Source: Helianthus annuus
Taxonomy: Eukaryota > Streptophyta > Magnoliopsida > Asterales > Asteraceae
Direction of reading: 5' to 3'
Length of the DNA stretch: 64,000 nt
NCBI RefSeq assembly: GCF_002127325.2
Contig: NC_035436.2
Location: forward strand, 81,217,716 to 81,281,715
Positions 22,920 through 36,490 of the stretch are shown here, one piece after another (position 1 is the first letter of the stretch; each line of letters starts with the position of its first letter). Made by a program: the position numbers and the translations under genes. Under the pieces are notes generated by a model, which did not search any database, had not been told where the DNA came from, and was given only the letters and a program-made list of their open reading frames with translations.

Positions 22920-25068
22920 TAACGCTCGTACCTTTAATGATTTTGTTTAACGTGGTGTGTAATTGAGTTTTATAACGTGTTTGGTAGTTTGGGCGGCACC
23001 TACCGTTTTAATGCATAGGGCCGTCATTGTTTTAACTATAAACTCGGCCCAACCCGTTAGTCTTAACTAACTCGGTCCAATCTCCCTTAAAGATACCCCC
23101 TTGTGTTTGCTATTCATCGGCCCAGCCCAACAGTTATGAAACCCGGCCCAATCTTCTTTCTATTCTTCTTATATTACGTAATAGTGGGGGTGGGTGTTTT
23201 AATTTACAACTTCAACAAACCCTACTTCTCTAAACGTACGTGCAGCAGGAGACCCCCCCTTCGAGACATCATATATCAGATCGAGCTTGTTGGTTAGAAA
23301 ATTCTCATGTTTAAGTTGTATTGATAATTTTGTTTGTGTGTGACCTTGATCACATGAAAAGTGATATACATGTATTAGAGTTATGATATGAGAGTTATGA
23401 TAAATATCTTATTAAACATCCTGTTGGATTTAATCAAGTATTATGATGATTGCCTTGTACGAAAGTTAGAGTTTTGTCACACTTGAACCAACGAACAGCT
23501 TTGATGTTTCTATAGACGGTGATGTGTATTGTTCATGATAATAAAAGACACTGTTATCCCTCCCTGTTAAATATATCGGTGATAACTAAGGATGCTAGGG
23601 ATGTGAAGCTAATCCATGAACCGACATTATATATATATAAATGTAGTAAATGGCGGCCATGTGTGTGGGTGTTTGAAGTCTCAATCGAATCAAAACATAT
23701 GCAATATGTGTGAGGATGTGTGCATAGGAATGAAGAACCAATTGTGTGCATGTGATATTGGAAATGTGTGCCAAGCATGTGTAATTTATGCGTGTGAATG
23801 TGTGCATAGACTTGAAGAAATGATTGTGTGCATGTGGTGTTTGAAACATATACATGTAATTGAGGGTGATTATGATTTCAATCAAATTAGTTAGTGATAG
23901 ACTAATATTATTCGATAAAACTGATGGAATGGTTGTAGAAACTCATCGGGTTGTTTGTTTATAATCAAGCATTGCTAGTTAATGAACGATTTGCTGTTAC
24001 GCATGTTTGCATTATTGGATAACTGTTACGTGATACGAAACCAAACACTTGCTATGAGACTTTATGATAAATGCTAATGAACCCGTGTGTTTCAGGATTA
24101 ACGATTACAAACTGTATAAGTATAAGTGTTGTACTTGTATGTTACTTATATGACGTGTACGTAAAATACGTGACGAACATGACTAATAAACTGATTATAT
24201 TTGATAAACACGGTAGGGTTTGGTTGATCAACTTGGAGCGGCTAACATAACATAACATAACATACCGAGCAAACCAAGGTGAGTTCACACTCTTAAGGCA
24301 TGGGATTCCCGGTGGGTTGGGAATGGGATTAAGAAGCTAAGATGAAACCTGTATATTCACCACTAATAGACTACAATAAACCTGCATATTCTCGGACTGG
24401 GAAGAATATGTACCTCCGTCCTCGGATTGGGAAGGACGCCTACACTAAACCTGCGTATTCTCGGATTGTGAAGAATACGTACCTCCATCCTCGGATTGGG
24501 AAGGACGCCTACATTTAACCTGCGTATTCTCGGTTGGGTAGAATACGTACCTCCGTCCTCGGTTGGGAAGGACGCCAATATATATAACTAGTCTAGTGGT
24601 TTATAACATGGGGTAGCCCCCACTGGTTATGGTTTGGGAAAAACAAGGAATTGGTTAACACATGGTTTTCGAAAGAACTTATGGTTTTTTGGAACAACTC
24701 TAAAATGGATAACCAACTGTGAACTCGCTCAACTTTGTTGTTGACTCGTTGTTACATGCCTTGCAGGCCTTTAGGTGTATATTGTTGGAACTTGCTGTCT
24801 GGGAGGCTGGAGTGGTCATGGGTCGAAATGCAGGGAACCTCAATACAAACTTACTGGTTTATGTACACAAGGTTTACGAAACACTTAACATATGAGTTAT
24901 GCTTCCGCTGTATTCAATAAATGATATGTAATGTTTATAACACTTTACGTTAATGAATAAAAGTTTTCTTTAATTATATTTATGAGTTCAACGTGATTGG
25001 TGGCTTGGATCCTGGTCAGTTACGCCTCCTGCGGTGATACTCCGCCTGTGGATTTTGGGGGTGTGACA
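22920..25068 (+). repeat. Tekay-array LTR 1, 5'-truncated
   Basis: Homology with LTR 2 begins at AACGCTCGTACC. Compared with LTR 2 it also lacks about 625 bp at 23470 (equivalent to 29979-30603), which removes the GTTTCGTC hairpin block. It ends GGGGGTGTGACA. It carries the 67-bp minisatellite at 24379-24580. Confidence 0.85.
24379..24580 (+). repeat. 67-bp minisatellite in LTR 1
   Basis: Three units of the form CCTGCGTATTCTCGGATTGG ... GGAAGGACGCCTACA. Each unit contains two small inverted pairs (GTATTCT/AGAATAC and GTCCT/AGGAC). Counterparts are at 31520-31720 and 38677-38850. Confidence 0.85.
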
Positions 25069-25070
25069 GA

Positions 25071-25084
25071 TTGGTATCAGAGCC
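25071..25084 (+). other. Primer-binding site, internal copy 1
   Basis: TTGGTATCAGAGCC, two bases after LTR 1; initiator tRNA-Met type. The second copy is at 32210-32223. Confidence 0.9.
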
Positions 25085-28000
25085 ATTGGTTATAGTGAAC
25101 TTGGTTTTAAAAAGGGGAAAAATGTTTTTGTAAAACCAGACTATAACCGAACAGTTCTGAAAACGTGAATACGACCATGACACTCAGCTCCAGATTGCAA
25201 GGTTCGTCCCTCGTATACTCATTGTACTACATAACTAGTGAGCACTTACATATGATATTGCATGGGATTGCACGTTTAGCACAACAGTATGAATTCTAGT
25301 ATTACTTGCATGTGTTATATGACTGATAGGGTGGTATTTCCCTAAACATTTGTGACTCACGTTTCGTGATACTCTTTGTTTGCTACTCGAGTTTGAGGAA
25401 CCATTTGACATGAGTTAGGAGGAACTGAGATGAGCATGCAAATCACAATATTATTGTGGGTGCACACATAATAATAAGGTGGGGTGCATGCGAGTCCCAG
25501 TGATGCTTAACAAGTGAAAAAGGGGTTCCGTCCCGCTATTTGATCAATGTGAAACATAACAAACCTATAGGGGTCATAGCAGTGATTGTCCCCTACTCAA
25601 ACGTGAACTTTTCATTCCTCTCTGTATCCTTTCGAATCACGATGCTATCGAGTATTACCTGAACACCCATCTGAACACTTAGTGAACCGTGTAGAATGTT
25701 AGGTGCTTATACGAACGTCCCTGAGTTAGATGCCGCAGCGTCGAATGATTGATCGATACCTTTCTCACTCCATTTCGTTTGCTGGAACCCATGTATTGAC
25801 GTCTTAGATCCCGAAGGGTGTTCACTTCTTCAACACTCTCGCAACACACGGTGTATTACTCAAACAACTTGCAACATCGATGGACAGGAGGTTGAGCGTA
25901 GTACTTTACCGACCTTAGTACTTTGACGACCCTGATTACCGGCAACGAGCACCAGCGAATTGGCTTCCATCGAATCCTTAACTCCTGTCAGCGACTCATG
26001 GGAGTCAACTCTTACGAATCAATCGGGACATAAGCAATGACAGTACTTGAAATCCTTGTAATGAAAACAGCAACACTAGAAATGATGCCCGTGGAAGGAC
26101 ATTTAGGGTTAACATGGGCGACGCCAGGATGGTGGCAACTTGGAAGCTTGTACCGGTAGCTAATCGCTTCGTCTCTGTCCTGTTTAACCCTGATGCTTCT
26201 CGAAAGGCTGATGGCAAGTCAATTGAAGCATCATATGTTTGTAGGGATGCAAAATCAACCGTGTGGGACACGTTTTCGACGTTGATCTTCCTTCTACTAC
26301 CCACGATGGTGTTAATACAGTAGTCAGTATGGGTTGGTTAACCAGGCATCACGCAGTTATACCATGTGAAAGGAAAGTTGTCGTCTGTCATAAAGTATCG
26401 AGTGGTGCAGAGGTTAGCATCAATTCAGCAGCAAAGGCCAGAAGTGTCCATGGAAGGATTACCCCGCCATGATAGCACTCATTACTGATGTCAAGGCTAA
26501 GGAAAAGAGGATCAAGGATTCACCCATTTGTTCGTGATTTCTCCCTAAGTGCTACCAGAGGAACTATCAGGTTTACCTCCACATCGTCAGATGGAATATT
26601 AGACCGGTATCATGTCAAAAGCAGCCCTTGTTACTAGTATTCCTTATTGTCTTACACCAGGAAGGTTGCAGGAACTGCCTAACCAACTTCAGGAACTGTC
26701 AGACAGGAGTTTTCGCCTTAATGAGCCCTCGCTATACCCATGAAGAGAAGCCTTTTCGTATGTGTACTGACTATCGAGAACTCAACAAGGTGACAGTCAA
26801 GAACCATTAGCCTCGACCACATATTGGCAATCCGTCGACCAGTTATGAGGAACAAGCTTCCATTCGAGGATTAGCTAGTGAACGAACTATCATCAGATGG
26901 AAGTCCAAAAGGAGAATGCTCTTAGAACGGCATGTCGAACGCAATGCAGCCATTTCAACCCTGTACACCAGGATCATTGAGTTGATCAACACACCAGCAG
27001 CTTCAGGGATCACATGAGTCAACCGTATTTGTTGACGACGTTCTGAATCATGACCAGGAGAAACGAACACCATGGTTGGCATATGTATCCTATTTCAGCA
27101 TTTCTGTGGGAAGAGGCATTACATGTGAATCCTTGTTTAATGTCACATCTAGATTCGAGAAATGCATTTTGATCATGTAACCAACGAAGTGGGAATACAC
27201 GTGGATCTCGCTAGGATGCATCTTGATAGAAACTGATCGACACCAAAGATTCCTTCGGGGATGCAACAATTCCTTGGTTTCGCTAGATACTATCGCAGCT
27301 TACCCACAGGATTTTCGAAGGTCGCACAGCTTAAATCTCTTTAGCACAGCAGGGTGCTGTGGAAGACAAACAGGGGGATGTCTTTTCAGCTTTCGAATCG
27401 CAACTCAGCAATACACTGAGCATCGTCTTTATCTGAAAGTACTGGTGATTTAGTAGTATACCATGATGGTTTGAATCAGAGTCCCAGTTATATGCCGATG
27501 CAACATAAGAAGGTGATGACTTACGTAATGAAATTACGAAGAGGAACCGCACGACACATACCCTGCGGTAGGAACCGTGGTTCTCCGATATAAATTGGAG
27601 GCATTACTTGGACGGTACCAAATGCATTACCTAGACCGATCACAAGGGCCTCCCGTGTATAGATGTTCGAGAGAGCTAAAGCATGCAATGATATCGCTGG
27701 ATGGAACTTCTGAATGAGTACGACTGTGAAACCTGGACGTACACGAGCTCTGCAGCTTATTATCGACTCTAACTTACCTGATCAGACTCGCTCTGTTCAA
27801 ATTGTAGAACTGAAGGAAGAGGATTTTCAAGTTGAACCCATGCGAGGCATGGAGAAGCAACCTTTAAGCGGTCGGATGATACTCGTTACCTCATGGAACG
27901 AATGTGGGTCTCATTATACGGCAACTGTAGGGAACTCGTGTTGAGCAAAGCACACCGGCTTCGATATTCTAGTCGTCTGGGTTTTGATGAGAGACATTAG

Positions 28001-29353
28001 GATTTATAAACCTTGTACTGGTAATCGGGCATGAAGGCCCACCTAGTTAGGTATGTGAATGATGGATTGACTTGTGGGAAAGTCAAAGTGAAGTATCAGC
28101 AACCAGCAATACCCATATGGAAATGAGAACAGACTTCCATGGGTTTGGTCGCTAGTCTACTTATAACTTGAAACGGAAACAATATCACCTGGATGATCGT
28201 TGATTGTCTCTCGTAACCAGCACACTTTCTAGCCATCAAGAAAACGGATAAGTTTTCCACACTTGCAGTTATCTACCTGAAAGAAGTGGTTGCTAGGCAC
28301 GGGGTGCCAACCTCCATTATCTCTGATCACGACCCACGATCTGCATCTGATTTGTGGCAAGCGATGCACAAATCCTTTGGCTCACGTCTAGACATGAGCA
28401 CAGCATATCATCCACAGACGGATGGGCAGACTGAACGCACCATCCAAACTCTTGAAGACATGCTTCGAGAATGTGTAATCGACTTTGTTAACGGCTGGGA
28501 GCGGCATCTACCTTTAGTGGAGTTTTCGTATAACAACAGTTACCACACCAGCATCCAGGCTGCTCCGTTCGAGGCATTGTACGGACGGAAGTGCCGATCA
28601 CCTCTTTGTTGGGCAGAGGTTGACGACAGCCAAATCACTGACCCAAAACTCGTCGTAGACACAACAGAGAAGACTGCTCAGATATGACAATGGATGGCGG
28701 CAGCTTGTGACCGTCAGAAAAGCTACGCTGATAAACGCAGGAAACCACTCGAGTTCCAGGTTGGGGATCGAGCACTACTTAAAAGTCTCACCTTGGAAAA
28801 GGTGTAGTTCGTTTTGGTAAATGAGGCAAAATCAACCCGCAATATGTTGGACCTTTCGAAATCACGGAGAGAATTGGCAAGATGGCCTACAGATTGAATC
28901 TACCCGAAGAATTCCGTGGAGTTCACAACGTATTCTACGTGTCGAATCTGAAGGAGTGTCTGTCAGATGAAATCCTAATAGTTCCTTTCGAGGAGCTCAC
29001 CATCGACGATCAGTTGCGATTTGTCGAAGAACCAGTGAAAATCTTGGACCGGGAGGTCAAGATTCTCAAACGCACCCGGATATCTGTTGTTCGAGTTCGT
29101 TGGAACTCCCGTCGTGGCCCAGAGCTTACCTGGGAACGAGAAGACCAAATGAAACACAAATATCCCCAGTTTTTCGAGAACAATGAAACCACTACTGAGG
29201 TTGAAGCTACTACGGAATTTCGGGATGAAATTCCAAACCATCAGGGGAATGATGTGACACCCCAGGAAAATCAGAAAACCATGCAACCTAACTAGCTTCC
29301 TCAGTAACTACGTGCCAAATTTCGGGACGAAATTTCTTTCATGTTGGAGATGA
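25085..29353 (+). pseudogene. Tekay-like gag-pol remnant, copy 1
   Basis: Only fragments can be read. Gag is not recognisable in 25.1-26.1 kb. RT remnants are near 26725-26810 (KPFRMCTDYRELNKVTVKN, then a stop). The end of RT is near 27268 (FLGFARYYRS). Integrase is at 28286-28687 (133 aa), with [18 protein letters not shown] carrying the catalytic Glu and [20 protein letters not shown] after it. A UGA at 28685 corresponds to CGA in copy 2. The C-terminal segment 28882-29295 is open. Many frameshifts and stops separate the pieces, and the whole is shorter than a usual Tekay gag-pol. No function is expected. Confidence 0.8.
28882..29295 (+). pseudogene. Integrase C-terminus with chromodomain-like segment, copy 1
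   Basis: Open for 137 aa. Starts with the segment MAYRLNLPEEFRGVHNVFYV, typical of gypsy integrase C-termini, followed by PVKILDREVKILKRTRI and RVRWNSRRGPELTWEREDQM. The last is the RW...P..TWE pattern of plant chromodomains that direct integration to silent chromatin. The frame itself is intact but cut off from the rest of pol. Confidence 0.7.
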
Positions 29354-32207
29354 TGTGACAACCCGAACTTTTAAGGTTGGCATCTTTTAGTTTTGTGATT
29401 CTGATCCCTCACTACTTCTTCTTTATACGTTCTTACTTTAGAGAGCCTGTTTTAACGCTTATACCTTTAATGATTTTGTTAAACGTGGTGTGTAATTGAG
29501 TTTTATAATGTGTTTAGTAGTTTGGGCCGCACCTACCATTTTAATGCATTGGGCCAACTTTGTTTTAACTATAAACTCGGCCCAACCCGTTAGTCTTAAC
29601 TAACTCGGTCCAATCTCCCTTAAAGATACACCCCTTGTGTTTGCTATTCATCGGCCCAGCCCAACAGTTATGAAACCCGGCCCAATCTTCTTTCTATTCT
29701 TCTTATATTACGTAATAGTGGGGGTGGGTGTTTTAATTTACAACTTCAACAAACCCTACTTCTCTAAACGTACGTGCGTCAGGAGAACCCCCTCGAGACA
29801 TCATATATCAGATCGAGCTTGCTGGTTAGTAAATTCTCATGTTTAAGTTGTATTAATAATTTTGTTTGTGTGTGACCTTGATCGCATGAAAAGTGATATA
29901 CATGATATTAGAGTTATGATAAATATCTTATTAAACATCCTGTTGGATTTAATCAAGTACTACGATGATTGCCTTGTATGTTAATGCGTATACAAACCCA
30001 TATTCGGATTTATTACTACTAGACTAGATAACAAAACTGGTTGTTAATGATTTAATGGAATTTACGATGGTTTGATGATGATGTGGGTTATTTGTTTGCA
30101 TAATAATAGGGTTCTTAGTGGTTAGTACATCCATAATTACATTAATCTACAACTATTTGATCTTGTTATGTGTGTATATGTTTGACAATATTGTGGGTGT
30201 ATTAATTACCGTCAACAAGTGTAGAGTCACATGGGCCTGTCAAATTCATGCATTCAATATTTAACTTAGGACCACTTAAGTAAATCTGATTGGACCGCAC
30301 AACCATATTATGTGATTATCTTACTTTGGTGAAACCCAAAAAGTATGATAAGTGTTTTGGTTTTGTCGAGTAGCATAGGACGGATGGTAGTATAATGATG
30401 ATGATATGAAACTGTTAGGATTTGTAGGCCTAGTCTCCACGGTGAAACTTCATGTCGATGAAACACCAGGTCGATGAAACTCCTGGGTGTTTCGTTACCC
30501 ATCTGTTGTCTGATGATCTGGAGGTTTCGTCACATGCACTGGCCGACGAAACTTGTGGAGTTTCCTCACTCCCTTTCCGAGTTTCGTTACACACCTCTAC
30601 ACGACGAAAGTTAGAGTTTCGTCACACTTGAACCAACGAACAGCTTTGATGTTTCTATAGACGGTGATGTGTATTGTTCATGATAATAAAAGACACTGTT
30701 ATCCCTCCTTGTTAAATATATCGGTAATAACTAAGGATGCTAGGGATGTGAAGCTAATCCATGAACCGACATTATATATATATAAATGTAGTAAATGGCG
30801 GCCATGTGTGTGGGTGTTTGAAGTCTCAATCGAATCAAAACATGTGCAATATGTGTGAGGATGTGTGCATAGGAATGAAGAACCAATTGTGTGCATGTGA
30901 TATTGGAAATGTGTGCCAAGCATGTGCAATTTATGCGTGTGAATGTGTGCATAGACTTGAAGAAATGATTGTGTGCATGTGGTGTTTGAAACGTATACAT
31001 GTAAATGAGGGTGATTATGATTTCAATCAAATTAGTTAGTGATAGACTAATATTATTCGATAAAACTGATGAAATGTTTGTAGAAACTCATCGGGTTGTT
31101 TGTTTATAATCAAGCATTGCTGGGTAATGAACGATTTGCTGTTACGCATGTTTGCATTATTGGATAACTGTTACGTGATACGAAACCAAACACTTGCTAT
31201 GAGACTTTACGATAAATGCTAATGAACCCGTGTGTTGCATGATTAACGATTACAAACTGTATAAGTATAAGTGTTGTACTTGTATATTACTTATATGACG
31301 TGTACGTAAAATACGTGACGAACATGAACAATAAACTGATTATATTTGATAAACACGGTAGGGTTTGGTTGATCAACTTGGAGCGGGTAACATAACATAA
31401 CATACCGAGCAAATCAAGGTAAGTTCACACTCTTAAGGCATGGGATTCCCGGTGGGTTGGGAATGGGATTAAGAAGCTAAGATGAAACGTGTATATTCAC
31501 CACTAATAGACTACATTAAACCTACGTATTCTCGGATTGGGAAGAATACGTACCTCCGTCCTCGGATTGGGAAGGACGCCTACACTAAACCTGCATATTC
31601 TCTGATTGGGAAGAATACGTACGTCTGTCCTCGAATTGGGAAGGACGCCTACATTTAACCTGCGTATTCTCGGTTGGGTAGAATACGTACCTCCGTCCTA
31701 GGTTGGGAAAGACGCCAATATATATAACTAGTCTAGTGGTTTATAACATGGGGTAGCCCCCACTGGTTATGGTTCGGGAAAAACAAGGAATTGGTTAACA
31801 CATGGTTTTCGAAAGAGCTTATGGTTTTTGGAACAACTCTAAAATGGACAACCAACTGTGAACTCGCTCAACTTTGTTGTTGACTCGTTGTTACATGCCT
31901 TGTAGGCCTTTAGGTGCATATTGTTGGAACTTGCTGTCTGGGAGGCTGGAGTGGTCATGGGTCGAAATGCAGGGAACCTCAATACAAACTTACTGGTTTA
32001 TGTATACATGGTTTACGAAACACTTAACATATGAGTTATGCTTCCGCTGTATTCAATAAATGATATGTAATGTTTATAGCACTTTACGTTAATGAATAAA
32101 AGTTTTCTTTAATTACATTTATGAGTTTAACGTGATTGGTGGCTTGGATCCTGGTCAGTCACGCCTTCTGTGGTGATACTCTGCTTGTGGATTTTGGGGG
32201 TGTGACA
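29354..32207 (+). repeat. Tekay-array LTR 2, complete (2854 bp)
   Basis: TGTGACAACC...GGTGTGACA. It serves both as 3' LTR of copy 1 and 5' LTR of copy 2. It contains the GTTTCGTC hairpin block (30428-30632), a stretch of TGTGTGCAT words that keeps a Cys-rich frame open (30761-31039), and the minisatellite. Confidence 0.9.
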
Positions 32208-35200
32208 GATTGGTATCAGAGCCATTGGTTATAGTGAACTTGGTTTTAAAAAGGGGAAAACGTTTTTGTAAAACTAGACTATAACCGAACGGTTCTGAAA
32301 ACGTGAATACGACCATGACACTCAGCTCCAGATTGCAAGGTTCGTCCCTCGTATACTCATTGTACTGCATAACTAGTGAGCACATACATATGATATTACA
32401 TGTGATTGCACGTTTAGCACAACAGTTTGAATTCCAGTATTACTTGCATGTGTTATATGACTGATTGGGTGGTATTTCCCTAAACATTTGTGACTCATGT
32501 TTCGTGATGCTCTTTGTTTGCTACTCGAGTTTGAGGAACCATTTGACATGAGTTAGGAGGAGCTGAGATGAGCATGCAAATCACAATATTATTGTGGTGC
32601 ACACATAATAATAATGTGTGGTGCATGCGAGTCCCAGTAATGCTTAACAAGTGAAAAAGGGGTTCCGTCCCGCTATTTGATCAATGTGAAACATAACAAA
32701 CCTATAGGGGTCATAGCAGTGATTGTCCCCTACTCAAACGTGAACTTTTCGTTCCTCTCTGTATCCATTCGAATCACGATGCTATCGAGTATCACCTGAA
32801 CACCCATCTGAACACTTAGCGAACCGTGTAGAATGTTAGGTGCTTATACGAACGTCCCTGAGTTAGATGTCGCAGCGTCGAATGATTGATCGATACCTTT
32901 CTCACTCCTTTTCGTTTGCTGGAACCCATGTATTGATGTCTTAGATCCCGAAGTGTGATCACTTCTGCAACACTCTCGCAACACACGGTGTATTACTCAA
33001 ACAACTTGCAACATCGATGGACAGGAGGCTGAGCGTAGTAGTTTACCGACCCCGGTACTTTGACGACCCTGATTACCGGCAATGAGCACCAGCGAATTGG
33101 CTTCAATCGAATCCTTAACTCCCGTCAGCGAATCATGGAAGTCAACTCTTACGAATCAATCGGGACATAAGCAATGACAGTACTTGAAATCCTTGTAATG
33201 AAAATAGCAACACTAGAAATGATGTCCATGGAAGGACATATAGGGTTAACATGGCCGACGCCAGGATGGTGGCAACTTGGAAGCTTGTACGGGTAGCTAA
33301 TCGCTTCGTCTCTGTCCTGTTTAACCCTGATGCTTCTCGAAAGGCTGATGGCAAGTCAATTGAAGCATCATATGTTTGTAGGGATGCAAAATCACCCGTG
33401 TGGGATACGTTTTCGACGTTGATCTTCCTTCTACTACCCACGATGGTGTTAATGCAGTAGTCAGTATGGGTTGGTCAACTAGACATCGCGCAGTTATACC
33501 ATGTGAAGGGAAAGTTGTCGTCTGTCATAAAGTATCCGAGTGGTGCAGAGGTTAGCATCAATTCAGCAGTAAAGGCCAGAAGTGTCCATGGAAGGATTAC
33601 CCCGCCATGATAGCACTCATTAGTGATGTCAAGGCTAAGGAAAAGAGGATCAAGGATTCACCCATTTGTTCGTGATTTCTCCCTAAGTGCTACCAGAGGA
33701 ACTATCAGGTTTACCTCCACATCGTCAGATGGAATATCAGACCGGTATCATGTCAGAAACAGCCCTTGTTACTAGTATTCCTTATTGTCTTACACCAGGA
33801 AGGTTACAGGAACTACCTAACCAACTTCAGGAACTGTCAGACAGGAGTTTTCGCCTTAATGAGCCCTCGCTATACCCATGAAGAGAAGCCTTTTCGTATG
33901 TGTACTGAATATCAACAACTCAACAAGGTGATAGTCAAGAACCGTTAGCCTTGACCACGTATTGGCAACCCGTCGACCAGTTACGAGGAACAAGCTTCCA
34001 TTCGAGGATTGGCTAGTGAACGAACTATCATCAGATGGAAGTCCAAAAGGAGACTGCTCTTAGAATGGCATGTCGAACGCAATGCAGCCATTTCAACCCT
34101 GTACACCAGGATCAATGAGTTGATCAACACACCAGCAGCTTCAGGGATCACATGAGTCGACCGTATTTGTTGACGACGTTCTGAATCATGACCAGGAGAA
34201 ACGAACACCATGGGTGGCATATGTATCCTATTTCAGCATTTCAGTGGGAGGAGCTATTACGTGTGAAGCCTTGTTAAATGTCACATCTAGATTCGAGAAA
34301 TGCATTTTGATCATGTAACCAACGGAGTGGGAATACACGTGCATCTCGCTAGGATGCATCTTGATAGAAACTGATCGACACCAAAGATTCCTTCGGGGAT
34401 GCAACAATTCCTTGGTTTCGCTAGATACTATCGCAGCTTACCCACAGGATTTTCGAAGGTCGCACAACTTAAATCTCTTTAGCACAGCAGGGTGCTGTGG
34501 AAGACAAACAGGGGGATGTCTTTTCAGCTTTCGAATCGCAACTCAGCAATACACTAAGCATCGTCTTTATCTGAAAGTACTGGTGATTTAGTAGTATACC
34601 ATGATGGTTTGAATCAGAGTCCCAGTCATATGCCGATGCAACATAAGAAGGTGATGACTTATGTAATGAAATTACGAAGAGGAACTGCACGACACATACC
34701 CTGCGGTAGGAGCCGTGGTTCTGGGATGTAAATTGGAGGCATTACTTGGACGGTACCAAATGCATTACCTAGACCGATCACAAGGTCCTCCCGTGTATAG
34801 ATGTTCGAGAGAGCTAAAGCATGCAATGATATCGCTGGATGGAACTTCTGAATGAGTACGACTGTGAAAACTGGACGTACACGAGCTCTGCAGCTCACTA
34901 TCGACTCTAACTTACCTGATCAGACTCGCTCTGTTCAAATTGGAGAACTGAAGGAAGAGGATTTTCAAGTTGAACCCATGCGGGGCATGGAGAAGCAACC
35001 TTTGACCGGTCGGATGATACTCGTTACCTCATGGAACGAATGTTGGTCTAATTATACGGCAACTGTAGGGAACTCATGTTGAGCAAAGCACACCGGCTTC
35101 GATATTCTAGTCGTCTGGGTTTTGATGAGAGACATTAGGATTTATAAACCTTGTACTGGTAATCGGGCATGAAGGCCCACCTAGTTAGGTATGTGAATGA

Positions 35201-36490
35201 TCGATTGACTTGTGGGAAAGTCAAAGTGAAGTATCAGCAACCAGCAATACCCACATGGAAATGAGAATAGACTGCCATGGGTTTGGTCGCTAGTCTACTT
35301 ACAACTCGAAACGGAAACAATATCACCTGGATGATCGTTGATTGTCTCTCGTAACCAGCACATTTTCTAGCCATCAAGAAAACGGATAAGTTTTCCACAC
35401 TTGCAGTTATCTATCTGAAAGAAGGGGTTGCTAGGCACGGGGTGCCAACCTCCATTATCTCTGATCATGACCCACGATCTGCATCTGATTTGTGGCAAGC
35501 GATGCACAAATCCTTTGGCTCACTTCTAGACATGAGCACAACATATCATCCACAGACGGATGGGCAGACTGAACGCACCATCCAAACTCTTGAAGACATG
35601 CTTCGAGCATGTGTAATCGACTTTGTCAATGGCTGGGAGTGGCATCTACCTTTAGTGGAGTTTTCGTATAACAACAGTTACCACACCAGCATCCAGGCTG
35701 CTTCGTTCGAGGCATTGTATGGACGGAAGTGCCGATCACCTCTTTGTTGGGCAGAGGTTGACGACAGCCAAATCACTGACCCAGAACTCGTCGTAGACAC
35801 AACAAAGAAGACTGTTCAGATACGACAATGGATGGCGGCAGCTTGTGACCGTCAGAAAAGCTACGCTGATAAACGCAGGAAACCACTCGAGTTCCAGGTT
35901 GGGGATCGAGCACTACTTAAAAGTCTCACCTTGGAAAAGGTGTAGTTCGTTTTGGTAAACGAGGCAAACTCAACCCGCAATATGTTGGACCTTTCGAAAT
36001 CACGAAGAGAATTGGCAAGATGGCCTACAGATTGAATCTACCCGAAGAACTCAGTGGAGTTCACAACGTATTCTATGTGTCGAATCTGAAGGAGTGTCTG
36101 TCAGATGAAATCCTCATAGTTCCTTTCGAGGAGCTCACCATCGACGATCAATTGTGATTTGTCGAAGAACCGGTGAAAATCTTGGACCGGGAGGTCAAGA
36201 TTCTTAAACACACCAGGATATCTATTGTTCGAGTTCGTTGGAACTCCCGTCGTGGACTAGAGCTTAACTGGGAATGAGAAGACCAAATAAAACACAAATA
36301 TCCCCAGTTGTAGAGAACAATGAAACCACTACTGAGGTTGAAGCTACTATGGAATTTCGGGACGAAATTCCAAACCATCAGGGGAATGATGTGACACCCT
36401 AGGAAAACCAGGAAACCATGCAACCAAACTAGCTTCCTCAGTAACTACGTGCCAAATTTGGGGACGAAATTTCTTTCAAGTTGGAGATGA
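32208..36490 (+). pseudogene. Tekay-like gag-pol remnant, copy 2
   Basis: Parallel to copy 1 throughout, with roughly one change per 20-30 bases by eye. The integrase fragment 35442-35945 (167 aa) is longer than in copy 1 because the CGA at the homologous place is intact. It runs through [20 protein letters not shown] to the shared stop TAG after LTLEKV. The chromodomain-like segment (about 36020-36420) is broken by a TGA (CAATTGTGATTT) and a further TGA in GGGAATGAGAAG. PPT-like TTGGAGATGA precedes LTR 3. Confidence 0.8.

Noticed and set aside
23616..23894. Cys-rich 92-aa frame conserved in all three Tekay LTRs (also 30761-31039 and 37914-38192)
   Set aside because: The copies are recent duplicates, and the Cys codons come from repeated TGTGTGCAT words. 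No start context or known domain. Kept only as a by-product of the word cluster.
28286..28687. Functional integrase gene of a chromovirus
   Set aside because: Motifs are clear but both copies are cut by shared stops and frameshifts; called as pseudogene.
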